A DNA stretch of 64,000 bases from Lota lota (Eukaryota > Chordata > Actinopteri > Gadiformes > Lotidae), in NCBI GenBank assembly GCA_026745465.1, contig JACYXH010000091.1, positions 1,858,501-1,922,500 of the forward strand, given 5' to 3'. The stretch's first letter is position 1; every line of letters begins with the position of its first letter. The position numbers and the translations under genes were made by a program. Of this stretch, positions 37,345 to 49,800 are shown piece after piece. Under the pieces are notes generated by a model. The model searched no databases. It was given only the letters and a program-made list of their open reading frames with translations, and was not told where the DNA came from.

Positions 37345-37830
37345 GTTCCCTGGATCCTATGTTCACAGGGGCATATGCTCACATGGTCCTGATTTGTCAG
37401 GGTGCTAGGTTCAAAATGCCATATGTTCTCTGGGTCTTATGTTCACAGGGTCCTTGGTTCCCACGGTCCTATGGTCACAGGGTCCTATGGTAAGATGGTC
37501 CTAATTTGTCAGGGTCCTTGGTTCCAAATGTCATATGTGCTCTGGGTCCTATGTTCACAGGGTCCTTGGTTCCCAAGGTCCTATGTTCACAGGCTTCTTA
37601 GTTCAAAATGGTCTATGTTTCGAGGGTACTATGTTCAAAGAGTCCTTCGTTCACAGGGTCCTAAGTTCAAAGGTTTCTCAGTTATACAGGGACCTACGTT
37701 CACAGGTTTCTCAGTTATACAGGGACCTACGTTCACAGGTTTCTCAGTTCCAAAGGGTCCTAAGTTTACATGTTTCTTAGTTCCCAAGGTCCTATGTTCA
37801 CAGGGCCCTATGTTACGAGCGTCCTATGTT
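37345..37830. repeat. Degenerate minisatellite of GGTCCTATGTTCACA words
   Basis: About 500 bp is composed of 15-17 bp phrases such as GGGTCCTATGTTCACA, GGGTCCTTGGTTCCCA and GGTTTCTCAGTTATACA, giving higher-order units of about 32-65 bp. The same word recurs beyond the adjoining piggyBac-type insertion (CCCTATGTTCAA near 38232) and in inverse form (GAACATAGGACTC) near 38692 and 38730. Confidence 0.85.
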
Positions 37831-37858
37831 ACCCAGTTAAATATTTTGTTGACACAAA

Positions 37859-38184
37859 TTAACCTTACTGTTGTGCATGGGTCAAATTTGACTCGTTTCA
37901 AGTCAAATATTTCATAAACATTATACATTTTTTATTATTATCTAGGAACAAGGCTTCAAAACAGCTATATAAACACAATGAAACCAATGGTCATCATTTG
38001 ATTTGATTTTGAAGATCTATAAAAAAAGGGTTAGGCGGTTCTGTGGTTATGAATGGATAACCAGTGAGTTTTGTGGTTAAACACTTTATTGGGTAAATAT
38101 AATATTATATTTTGTGTTTTGTGTTGAACCAAAAAAGTTGATCGAGGCCACTTGTTCCTCTTTCTACCTCAATACGAGGGTTAA
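37859..38184. mobile_element. piggyBac-type MITE with TTAA ends
   Basis: The element begins TTAACCTTACTGTTG and ends CAATACGAGGGTTAA, an imperfect 15-bp inverted repeat including the TTAA target at both ends. Inside are GGGTCAAATTTGACTCGTTT, a match to the GGGTCAAATTTGACCC phrase of common fish piggyBac MITEs, and TTGAACCAAAAAAGTTGAT. It is 326 bp with no coding capacity. Confidence 0.8.
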
Positions 38185-41100
38185 GTAAACTTTTCAAAGG
38201 TTTTATGTAGTCAGGGACTCATTTTCCCAGAGCCCTATGTTCAACTCCATGCTATGTTCCCTGAACATGCCCACACATACAAAAACCCATTCAGATTCTA
38301 CGAAATAAATTCATAACATCAATAATTATGTTTGTGCATAATAAAAAGTCAACAACATGCACAAATAACAAAACATGATACATCACAAATCATTGGGGTA
38401 CAATGCAAATAATAACCTATTATGCAGGATGTCATTATTATGATTACATTTAAAAATCAGCATGAAATGTATACCAAAAACCGAAGAGATGCCATACTGT
38501 AGCCTATAAAAACACAGACAACGGTACAAAAAGGAACACAATATTCGTTGAATATATTTACAGCCCTACTGCAGTACTTGGGATCACAAAACCTATTTGA
38601 CGAGTTCGCACAATAGCCCATGTAATATTAAGCAAATACAGAGCTGGGGATGTCTATTTCAGGTCCTCATTATGTGATATATAGAGCTGGGGAACATAGG
38701 ACTCTGGGAGAGCACATATACAGAACTGAAGAACATAGGACTCGGTCACGTTCTCATCATCATCACATGAGTAAAGAAAATAAAGACATACTTATGAGTA
38801 CCATAGGATAGCAAGGGACATTAAGAAAGGCATAGAAAGAGTGTCAACGTGTTAAAGGTTGAAGAAGATTGCATCTGGTATATGCATATGCTAATTGTCT
38901 GTATTATTCAAACTAGGGTGGAGAGGTCAGGGTGGTGAATTATTTCCACATGAGATAATACAGAGTAAGAACCAAGATGCTCACAGAAACACAGAAAGAC
39001 ACACACAAGCGCACACGCAAACAGCCATTACCTTCACTTGAGCGAGTGTGTAAGCGTTGTAGATGTCCTGGCAATGTGCTTAGCAGTGTTCAACCCCAGA
39101 AGAAAGAGTCAAATTGTAACCATTTTTAGCCCTGATACAATTTCTATGTTAATATAGAAGTAATAGGTTTGGGTTGAGAATGTGGATATTAAAGAGCTTT
39201 ATATCATCATCGCAACGGACAAGGAGAATTGTATCATGTTTTATCAACGTTTTGTTACTTCAAAAGAATGTATATTGCTTATTCATTCTTAATATATAGA
39301 ATTTTTTTTAATATGTATGATTCTCTAAAGTGCATCGCCTGCAATGTTGTGCGGCTTGTGTTTTTTTGTTGTTTTCTGATTGTGTCAACTTCTTTTTAAA
39401 ACTTCTTTATAGTTCAATTCTGTACCATGTTTGGGACTAAATTGGGACATAACAAAATAGGCCCATTTGCTCTCCAATTGGTTGCATCAGTTACACAGGA
39501 CAGGATAACAAATAACACTATTTTGAATCTGTTTTCCTGACCAAAGGTAAAGCTTAAGGGGATGGGCAATCAATCTAATAGATCAATTCCGTTGTTGTTA
39601 TCTCTGAAATCAAAATGTTACTAGCTTCTGTTTGGTTACAGAATCCATACCAGAAACGATAGCCTGATGCCATGCAGCTGAATGATCAGGTCACATACCT
39701 TAGCATGTATTCAAAAACATTGAAAATGTTGTACCTTGTTAAAACATAGTTGACATCTAATCCAAGTTTAGTTTTCTGCAAGGAAAAATGTGTATGTTTG
39801 CCATTGTATCAGCATTATGGAGGAATTAAACAAATACATTCCCTACATATTGTTTTAAAGTCGCAACGTTTAAGATTGAGCCCCTCCCAGATAGAAGGCG
39901 GGAGACTTTCAGAATTCAAGAAACTCAATGACAGTGGTCTGTGTACTCTAACTGGCTATTAAGTGTGCGTAGTAAAAAAACTTGTAAACAAAGAGAGGTA
40001 CGGGCTATTTCCTTTTTGTATAATATATCAGTTATCGGATGTGATTTTATTGATAGCATTATTTAAATCACTATAGATCAGCATTGACTTCCGATATGTC
40101 CAGGTAATTTGAAGCTAAGAGCTATTGGAAATGTTACATATTACAACTTTTATGCCATGAATATGCACTACCACATAAAAAAAGAAATGTAATCATATAC
40201 CTCTATGTACCTTTGTATGCCTGTGAATCTATCTGAATGTCACACTGCACTATTCTGAAATGCTTTAGAAGTTAGACGCAAAGACAAAACAACACTGATC
40301 TGCAGTGTACTAACATCATTACTAACAAAGTTAGTTGGCCTTGCAAAGTTATGTTGCGTACCTTGTTATATGTGCCAATAGCAATGGCTCTGATGCGGGG
40401 GAATATGAAGCACTTGATGTAGCATTAGTCCTCTTTCTAGCTGTTAATGAGCTACACACCAGACAATGAGCAAAACCACTTACAGTGGTTTCAGTTCAGT
40501 CTTGTTTTCTGTTTACTTGCCTTAACACCCAAGTGGCTCTGTCTCTGTCCGTGTATTTCTCTGTTAATGTCATTCGCTTTCTGTGGAGCCATGTTTTTTG
40601 GCTGATGGTGACAGTTAAGCGGGGGGAGTTTTCCGAGTGTCATTAAAGCTTTCATTAAAACTCCATCATCATTAGAGAATAATTAGTTATTTCCTGGACC
40701 GGACATCACAGCAGCACAGGGATATCAAAACATAATCAATTCCATGCAAAAAAAGGAACCAATTTCGTCGCAAAGCACTCAGCGTATCACCAGTTGGCTT
40801 ATAACAGCTGTTGCTGTTTGCTTATTCATATATATTCCTGTAATTCATTTATTTAAGTGAGGGCACATTTGGAAGCCATATAAATAGGTGGTTGGCAAAC
40901 AGCTTATGAATATGTCAAAGCAATATCACCATAACAGCATATAAAGCATTTCCCATCCCACTCAAGATGACTCGAGAACCAACGATTGCAAATGTTTTTA
41001 CAAGGTGCAGAGGTCACATTGCAATCAGTTTATTCCACTCGTCACATGGCAAACACGGTCCTATGAATATAATTCATACCTCATGGCCATATTGATTCGT

Positions 41101-42359
41101 AGGGTGGGGAAATCTTCTAGAATCTTTGGGGAAACCTTGACATGCCAATCTGAATTCTAAAGCGGTCAAAACATGACGAGCGTCCAGCAAGTGCATAACG
41201 CTAGGTTGGGCGTTGAGATTCTAGCCAGCCATCAGATGGGAGTTCAGCGCTTTAAACTCATAAAGCATGATATGTTTCAAAATTAAGAAAGTTGTTGGCG
41301 TTAAGATGCCGTTGGTTCGAGAACGTCAAATAAAGCTTTGATCTTATTAGATGCGCTTTGAGAGGCCAGTCACCTGGGTCTAAGTTTAATTTGTTTGAAC
41401 TTGAAGTGTTAAGGTGGAGAATCCGAGCTGTCCATTAAGCCCAAAATAGCGTTAATGCTAGGTTGGGCTTCAACACACAACTCGATAGGAAAACATCAGC
41501 AACACCATCGCTGAAAGCTCATTAAGTTCTGACCGCTTAAATGCTACCTCTGTGGTGAAATGCAATGTAGAACTACGAATAATGCATTGCGTTTTGTAAA
41601 TAATGTAGAAGGTTTCCCTTTTTTTCCCCACATTATTTTATATTGCAGAGACTTTGTTGATTTGTTTGTTGTTGTTGATTTACTTACACATTTCACTTGT
41701 TGACCTAATTTATCTTACACCGCAAAGTACTGGGTAATAATAAGCTGCTGAAATACCATAGCCTAGAAGTGCGTGTTGTACGGCACGATGTGCCAAACTG
41801 GTCTTGGATTTCTATATGCCACGGTGCTGGAGCAGGGGTATCACCTCCCAGCACCCGAAAACTAAGCTCAATCATTTGAATGGAAGATAACACCTATAAA
41901 AATGGATCTGTGATTTCGGGATGTAATTAATTAGCATCACACATGTCCGTCCAGTAATTTGTTTTGCAAAAATTGTGTTTACATTTAAAGAACATCGTTT
42001 TGATTTAAAGTATGAACCAAAGCCTAGGTGTTGCTAAAAATACCCAGCTGCATGGCTTATTTCCAATTTGATACTTAAAAAAATATATATCAATCAATAT
42101 AACAATACTTTCCCCAAATAAATAAATTTACTTTTACTTGAGTCTACAATATGAGTTAATTGTACACCAGTGAGTGTGCGTATGTGTTTGTGTCTTTAAG
42201 CTCTGCACTCTGTAGCACCACCAATTAGTATGTGACTAGAGGAGCAGAGAGGACCCTCCTGCAGTGTTTACTAGTTGGAATACATTCACATCCATACTTT
42301 GAACACTCTTGGTGGTTGTCCAACACATTGCTGTCTCTATTGCTACATACAAGCCAGAA

Positions 42360-42478
<119 letters not shown>

Positions 42479-45400
42479 TAGCAACAATAAACACATGCAC
42501 ACAGCTCTTCCAGGAATCTGATAATACATGCAAGGAAAACGACAGATTTATAAGCGGAGGACGTGGAACACTGATCAAAAGCAGTCTGCTTTACTGAACA
42601 CCAGACAGAAAGGACGAAGAAAGGAAGAGCAGACAAGCAAGGAGAAGGAAGGACTGATGGGCAGAGAGAGTTATGAAAAAGAAAGTGAATGGATAGAGAG
42701 AAGGTCAAGGAAGACAGAAGTGAAAAAAGGAAAGAAGTATTGAGTGGGGAGAAATCCGGTAAAGGGGATTGGGGAGGGAAATCAAGGGGTAGTGATAGGA
42801 GGAGATACAAGCTGAAAAAAACGGGGAGATAGGTGGTGAGATATGTTAAAATCAAGGGCAGGTATAACCTTGAAGACTGCTGTTTCCTTTTTGATTCTTT
42901 GCCGCTGTTACAGCTGCTTTTCTGTAAATGTGTCTGTGTGGCTGCTTGTCTACCTGTGGTTTGTAAATCCAAATCAACACACCGCTAAAGAGCCACGGGT
43001 CATTGCAGATGCTTGATGTATGTAGATTTCAATGACTTTAGATCAGGAGATTGGTGGTTAAAGACAAAGGGTGCTATATGTGAAATACTTGCACCCTAAT
43101 AGATTCCATTCCTATTGTTTTACAAACAGCAAATTTACAGCACATAGAGGTTTAGGCATGTCACCTGATATAGAAAAATTAAAATACAACACAAATACTA
43201 TAACTGATATTTGGGTGTTGCCTTGAGACCATAAACCTCAACCTACACATTGTTATATTGTGGTTCTAGTGTAACTCATAATAAACGTACTGTAAGTCCT
43301 ACATATATTCTTAATGGCATGGTGATTTGGGCAGCACCCCATGATTGTATAATTGTAGAGACACAATGTACTGCAACAAAATAAAATTAAGTGGACATCC
43401 AAAGGTCAATAGGTGTGCAACTATTCACATGACTATTGCTGTCGGGTGTCCATATTTCAGTTAATTTACCAGGTTTAATTTTAGGGATGCTATGCAAAAG
43501 TGCAGTGCAATATTGACATCAGGTTTTTACTAAAAGTCAAGTAATGGTAATAGTCTTAGTATTTAGAAATGTTAATTCATAATAATGCAAATATCCTTCT
43601 AACTGAAGGAGATTTGAGTTTGAAATGATACATTGTTGTTTGCTCACTAGCCTGAATTATAGTGTATGGATTACCTTAGGGTGGATTGATAATCTATCAA
43701 TACTTTGCTCTGTGTTTCCTGTGTGTCTGTGTACTGTTTTTGTTGCCATCTTCGTTCAGTACACAAAATAGACTTTAACACAACGGGGCATTACCATTTT
43801 CAAATGTATATCATGTATATGTACGGTATGGTATATTCAATTCCTTACAGTAGGTATAATCGATGTAGGCCAAGATGATTTCATTAGATATTGACAATAA
43901 TAAGTCATGTTTCTTTACTTTTTTTTTTGATTCTCAATTTTCGTGTCAGCCAGAGTTTGTTATGTGTCTGTTTTTGTAAGTGTTTTATTTTTCCATTTTT
44001 ATTTTTTCATGTTTGCCTGTTTTGTGCTTCTGCCTCATTTGAAGTGCCGTATTTTTTTCACCTGCTTACAAGTTTCAGCATTTGGGTCCTCGTCCTGACC
44101 TTTTTCTTTTCTCCCACAGCTTTTGCTCTATCTTCTCTATCTACAGTGTCTTACCTTTTTCTTTCCCACATCCCTCCCTTTACGCCTGATGTTCCCTTCT
44201 TCTCCTAACCTCCATTCCCCCCACTACCATATCTGCTACCCATCCACATGTCAGTCACCTTCCCTTTTCCTCTCCTCCTCTCCGTCTTTCATGGATTATG
44301 AATCGTCTTCAGGAGATGCCGTGGTGACACACTCCCCACCAGCCAACAGAAATAGGTATTAACTACAAGGTGTGGGGACTATGTGTGTGTGTATGAGTGT
44401 GTGTGTGTGTGATGCTTCAAAGGATCTAGGCAAGAGATTACTTCAAGGGCTGCTGAACTCGTCTGCGTGACTGAAGCGAAGAGTATGGATTGGTCACAAA
44501 GTTGGAACAAAGTATGGATCATCTTACACGGCAAAAAATAGCAGCCGAGAGAGAGAAAATGGAGGTTTCACCGGATTAATTCAGGATTATTATGAATTCA
44601 GAGATAAGGAGGAAGTAATTATTTGGATATTATAGTATAAGTATATTACATTAACAACCTGCATGCACTGGTTGCAAGTAATGATCATTTCCATTGTTGC
44701 GTTTTTCATTAAACATTTGGTTTGAACATAAAAACAAGTTACCAGATTTCTTTTAAAATATTATTCAGAATCACTAACCACATATTTTAATGAATGATAA
44801 TGATAATGATAATGATATTTCATAATGAAATATCCGATTTTTTGTTAAATGTATAATATGTCACATTTCCACATGAAACTATCTAAAAACGACCTATGCT
44901 ATGTATGTTGTTGAGATGTGTTCTAACATTATCCCAAAAGTTTCCAGCATTATTCAAGGTAACAGTGCATTTCATTTGGTAATGAATAATGACTTGTGAA
45001 AATTATAATTCCTAAATTTACAATAAATTATTAACAATTTAGCACCAGAATATATATTTCAAACCATTGAACCACATAATAACCTCTACCTTCCAGAGGT
45101 AAGCTTTTTTTCGTCAAGTTCAGATGGCATTCTCCATCTGCTGACCATGAACATTTAATTGCTGCCCCAGATTGTCTTCTAATGTACCAGACATGAAGAA
45201 CAAGAAAGGTCCGGCTGAAGGCAGCTAACCCGAACCATCACGTGTTGGCCACTCTAATTGACTGAGTCGACGACATCAATCATGATCACCCAGAGTGAGA
45301 TACAATGATGTAATGTCACTCCATAATATTTCCATCATTTTTTCAACGAAGCACCTCTTCAATAAAAATAAAAAACGTCAGGTGCCTTATTATCTTACCC

Positions 45401-45822
45401 TATCAACACAGTCAACAAATACGCGTCACAATTGATCTGCCAATCCGATTAGAAGAAGTAACCCGTAAACAAGGCCACTGAATATGGCGTAAACAGTCTG
45501 GCTGGCTGTTCAGTTTGGGCTACAGCGCTTCAGTGGTGTTGGATACATTGTAACACTGCTGTTCAGTTATGACGCAGAGCCTACAAACCTGTCCTCAAAA
45601 ATGCATGTACGTAGGTCATACGGTAACAGGTAACCGGTGTTTCTCAAGTAATAGCCCCAAGTTCCAGTCCCTTGGATTTCCACCAGATATCTCAGGAAAT
45701 ACCCGTACATCTCAAAGATGAACTAAGCAATTGTTCAATATTGTTTAGCCACACTGACTGCAAAGTTGAATGTTTACGGTTAACGAATCGATGATTTACA
45801 TAGCAGTTTCTGTGGTATTCAC

Positions 45823-46814
45823 TTAATAACACTGCTGGGGTCATTTTCACACATTTGGTGCACCCCAGAAAGTTTTAGGTGGCTTGCTTCAATATTTAAA
45901 TATTTGATACTTTTGTGATCAACCCCCCACCATCCACTAGAAGCCCATTCAACATCAACACTCCACGTGAGCCTCATCGTGGGCACACATACCTGCTTCT
46001 CCTGAAAGATATTCTCCCCTGCTAATGAATATGTCTCCCTTCATTTTCGATTAGTAAGTTAATTATGTTGATATTGCACGCTGTTTTGCGGCTTTCCATC
46101 ACAAAAGGCAGGAAGTAGACCCAGGCAGTTTAATGTCAAACTCAGGGATGCATTTCATTGCACGACCTCTGATGTGGGCGTACCTGCAGAAGACGCATTA
46201 GGTCGGTCGTAGAAAGAGTGTAGGCGACCTTTGTAGTCGGCCTTTGTAGTCGGTGGAATCAAAGTGGACGCTGCATACCAAACCTCGTTTGCAACTTTTA
46301 CAACCAGATTACAACCAGCCATGTCCGGCACAAAGTTGCATCACGTGGAAAACCATGAAAATGTGCTTTCAAGGCAAGTTTAACGGGGGCATTATCTGGG
46401 TACAATGCAACATTACACCGATATCACATCAAACAACAGCTAGCGCACTTTAGTTTGTTCGTTTTCAACGCTAAGTCAACAGATGTTTTGATTTGCTTCT
46501 TCTCGATTTTGCTGCAAAACAAAACAAAACGTATTACTATGTTGACTTCCGCAAAAACAAAATAGGACATATTAGACATTTAAAGTACAAATGAGGGGCG
46601 ACATTCATTAGAAAGACACTATGGTTTGTCATGAGAAGCAATGTCATGAGACACAGGGACATGTGGAGTTTGATGTTGAGTGGGCTACCATTGGAAAGTA
46701 GGGGGTTGCTCACACAGGTATCAAATATCTAAGTATTGAAGCAAGCAACCTAAAAACTGGGGAGCACTCAAAAGCCCAGGTATGTGTGGAAATGACCCCA
46801 GAAGACTTATTTAA
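45823..46814. mobile_element. piggyBac-like element with long terminal inverted repeats
   Basis: TTAA at 45823 and 46811 borders about 150-bp diverged inverted repeats. Left: CTGGGGTCATTTTCACACAT, then GGCTTGCTTCAATATT, ATTTGATAC, and CCCATTCAACATCAAC (to about 45975). The right copy, on the other strand, carries CTGGGGTCATTTCCACACAT, TTGCTTGCTTCAATACTT, ATTTGATACC and CCCACTCAACATCAAAC (46643-46802). TTAA on both sides is the target of piggyBac-type elements. The 670-bp middle has no transposase frame. MuDR was considered because of the long repeats, but no 9-bp duplication was found. Confidence 0.75.
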
Positions 46815-49800
46815 CACCCTTTTAAGTAAGGTAGCAAGGCCTATGGTTTTTCCCCTTTGCTAAAAGGAATGATGGGAGCTCTTATTAGCAAATGTTTGGA
46901 TTTGATTAGAGCTGTTGCTGGAATTCTGTGGAGCAAATCGCTTTAGTCAGCGATTTGTCAGCACGGCCAGAAATGTGTCCTCTCTTATGACTCTGTTGGT
47001 GCGGATGCATAGCCGTGTCCTTCTCTACGACAGTCGGCACACAATTATCTCTGCTTTCATCTGCCTTTTCTATGTGGCGAGATAGAAATCTCATTATCAC
47101 ATGTAATCATTCTTAATGAACCTGGACCTCAAATGTGAGAGTTCAGTCGCTCCTGGCTCAATTAAAACCTGCTGTTGCCTCCTGGCTCCATAAAGACACA
47201 TTTCCATGGCAACATTGCCATTACAATGCATGCAATGTTGATTCGGCGGAATAACCAAGCCATTTATAAGGGTATTGGTGAGTGTATGTGCACATGCACG
47301 TGCATGTTTTCATTTGTGAATGCATGAAGCCACTATTGTGTGCTATTGTGCTGCACTAAGGTTGAACTCATTATTTAAACATTGGCTGTCTCCATATTCG
47401 CGTACAAAGCTCTTAGTCTCGTCCCCCACACAATCTCCTGCCAATTCCCTACTATGTGAATCAAGCTAAAGCACTTCTTGACCTGCAATCACCGGAGGCT
47501 TAGCAGAAGAAACCTGTAACCATAAACTGCCCTTCTGTGACGTGGTGTTTAAATGTTATTTCTGCAGATGTTCGTGAGTAACGCTAAGAGCAAAATTAAA
47601 TTTAAATATGTGTGTTTTTGCGAGCACATACTGGAAATGATGGCAAATGATCTCAAGGGTGCGACACACCACACCACACACGTCGACCCTCACATCCTGC
47701 TAATCAAAATGAATATCACGGATTTACACTCTTCCCAGATGGCTCCCACTACAGCTTCCAACTCCAACACCAACTCACTCCAGAGAAATCTTCCAAGCGG
47801 ATTACTTTCTTTTATCATGGAAGAGTCTCTATGCCTTATTGTGCATTTTCAATATATAACTCAGTATTTTAACTTTGTGCATGTATTTCATTCAGCCTGG
47901 CAGGTAGAAGATTTAGGAGGACACAGAGAGGGGATAAGGCTAGGAATAGGGATTCACAGTCAGTGAAGAGAGACTGTGCACGCACATGCACACGCACGCA
48001 CACTTTATCGTAAATGAAAGTGCAAAGGGACATACACAATTCAGTACCCGACTAGCATTGGTTTGAGTGAGGAATGCAACCATGTTCTTGAGGCTAGACT
48101 ATTACCCAGTGAGATTACTTAGTGCAAAACCGTACAAAAGTTAAAAAAGATACAAACAAGAATGATCAAACAATCACCTAAAGGGGTCCATTGTCTTTGT
48201 ATCATGGTGTTTCTGATTTAATCAACAGTATCAAGTGGACACCGTGATAGAGACTGTGATAAAAGCAGAAGGCTGGTGAGAAGCAGCATAACAACGAAAG
48301 ACAACACCTGCTGTGTAAATCATCGCTAGCCCGTAGCAAAGAAACACTGCCTCTTAATGGTGTGCATTATCTCTCCAAACCAGTGGAACTGATTTCATTT
48401 ATCTAAAGGGTTTATCAAAGGGACTGGAATTTCAAAAGCTCTGGCTGTAGTGAAGATAAAGAGTGACGTTGTGAAGATAGTTGTGAAGATACATAACTAC
48501 AGTTGCTCTACTTATAGTTATAGTTACAATTGTACTACACAAATGTGAGTGTTCCCTTCTATGTTCACTATTATTGCATGGCATCATAAGTATATGCAAA
48601 CAATCAGAATAATGCAAGAATCTGATCAAATATGGGTATAAGAATGGCAAATGCAGAACACTATGACATAGATGTAGCATTTAGTAGTCTTAACTATTTA
48701 TATATGATTTTGTTCTCACATTTCATCTTGAGGTTGATCTCATGTAGTGAAATTAACCTTTAACCATATGGAACCGCTTCATATAATGAAGCACACAGTG
48801 CAACATCATGAATCAATGGGGATTCATTCAGGGCTTCCTGTGATGTTTAGGTTGTGGACAGGCAGGAGGATATGTAATATGATATTGTGTAGTAGGACTA
48901 AAGGTCCTCAGGTGTTGGCATTATGGGTGCTAACAGACCTGGACATTCAAGAAAAGGAGCAGCCTTCATTTAATACCAAGGATCCCTGGAGAGGTAAGCT
49001 TGAAAAAGCCGTTAAAATGCTGAAAGCAATGCCTACTGATATTATACAATTATTGGTATTTTATTATAACTTCCAAACATGAATCAAATGTTTTTTGATT
49101 TAAGCATATTTTGTATAAAATATGTAATATAAAGGCTGCTTATTGTTGATAGAAATTATTAACAGTGGTATTTTTCTTATATTTTAGTAGTATTATACTG
49201 TATTTAATATATAAATATATAAAACACTAGAAACGTAATATTTATGTTTGATTGAGACAATACCTTTCATCAAGACATTTTCTTATGTAAAATAAATATA
49301 AATTGTATATAAAAATATTAACATGTTGATTTGTAAGCGCCATATTGACTGAGAGGTTGGGAACACTATGAAAGCTAATAAATACTATTAACTAATACAT
49401 TATTCACTCACATGCTTTATTTCTCACATTAAAAACTAAAATAAATTCTAAATAGTTCATTAGAGGTTTATTAAAAGTTCACAGCAACCCAGTCCAACTT
49501 AGGCAAAGCATTAATTAATCCAATGTAAGCAAAAATGTGCTTTCTAAAGCATGCGTTTCATCCAACCTTAATGCTGTAGACATTTTAGCCCAATGCATCG
49601 TCTCGGATAAATTGCTACTGTATATGTATATCAATGCATTTGAATAAATGAACATAAAACAGCTCTTGGCTCAATGACACATATGGTACAACATTGGTAT
49701 TCACCGGTGATTAGAGTGCCTCGCGGGGAGACATAAATCAATAGCATACTGCAGCGTGAAGACCGTTTACAGTAAGTCGAGGTAACGCTAGAGAATCACA

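Noticed and set aside
41195-41480. GCTAGGTTGGGC repeated about 250 bp apart
   Set aside because: Only about 12 bp shared; not enough for a repeat family or duplicated exon.
44123-44362. Plus-strand frame ending MDYESSSGDAVVTHSPPANR before a GTATTA
   Set aside because: The only exon-like sign is a weak donor, and the upstream composition is plain pyrimidine-rich intron.
47553-47966. Plus-strand frame of 137 codons
   Set aside because: Random-looking composition, no motif, no splice context, and opposite strand to the gene.
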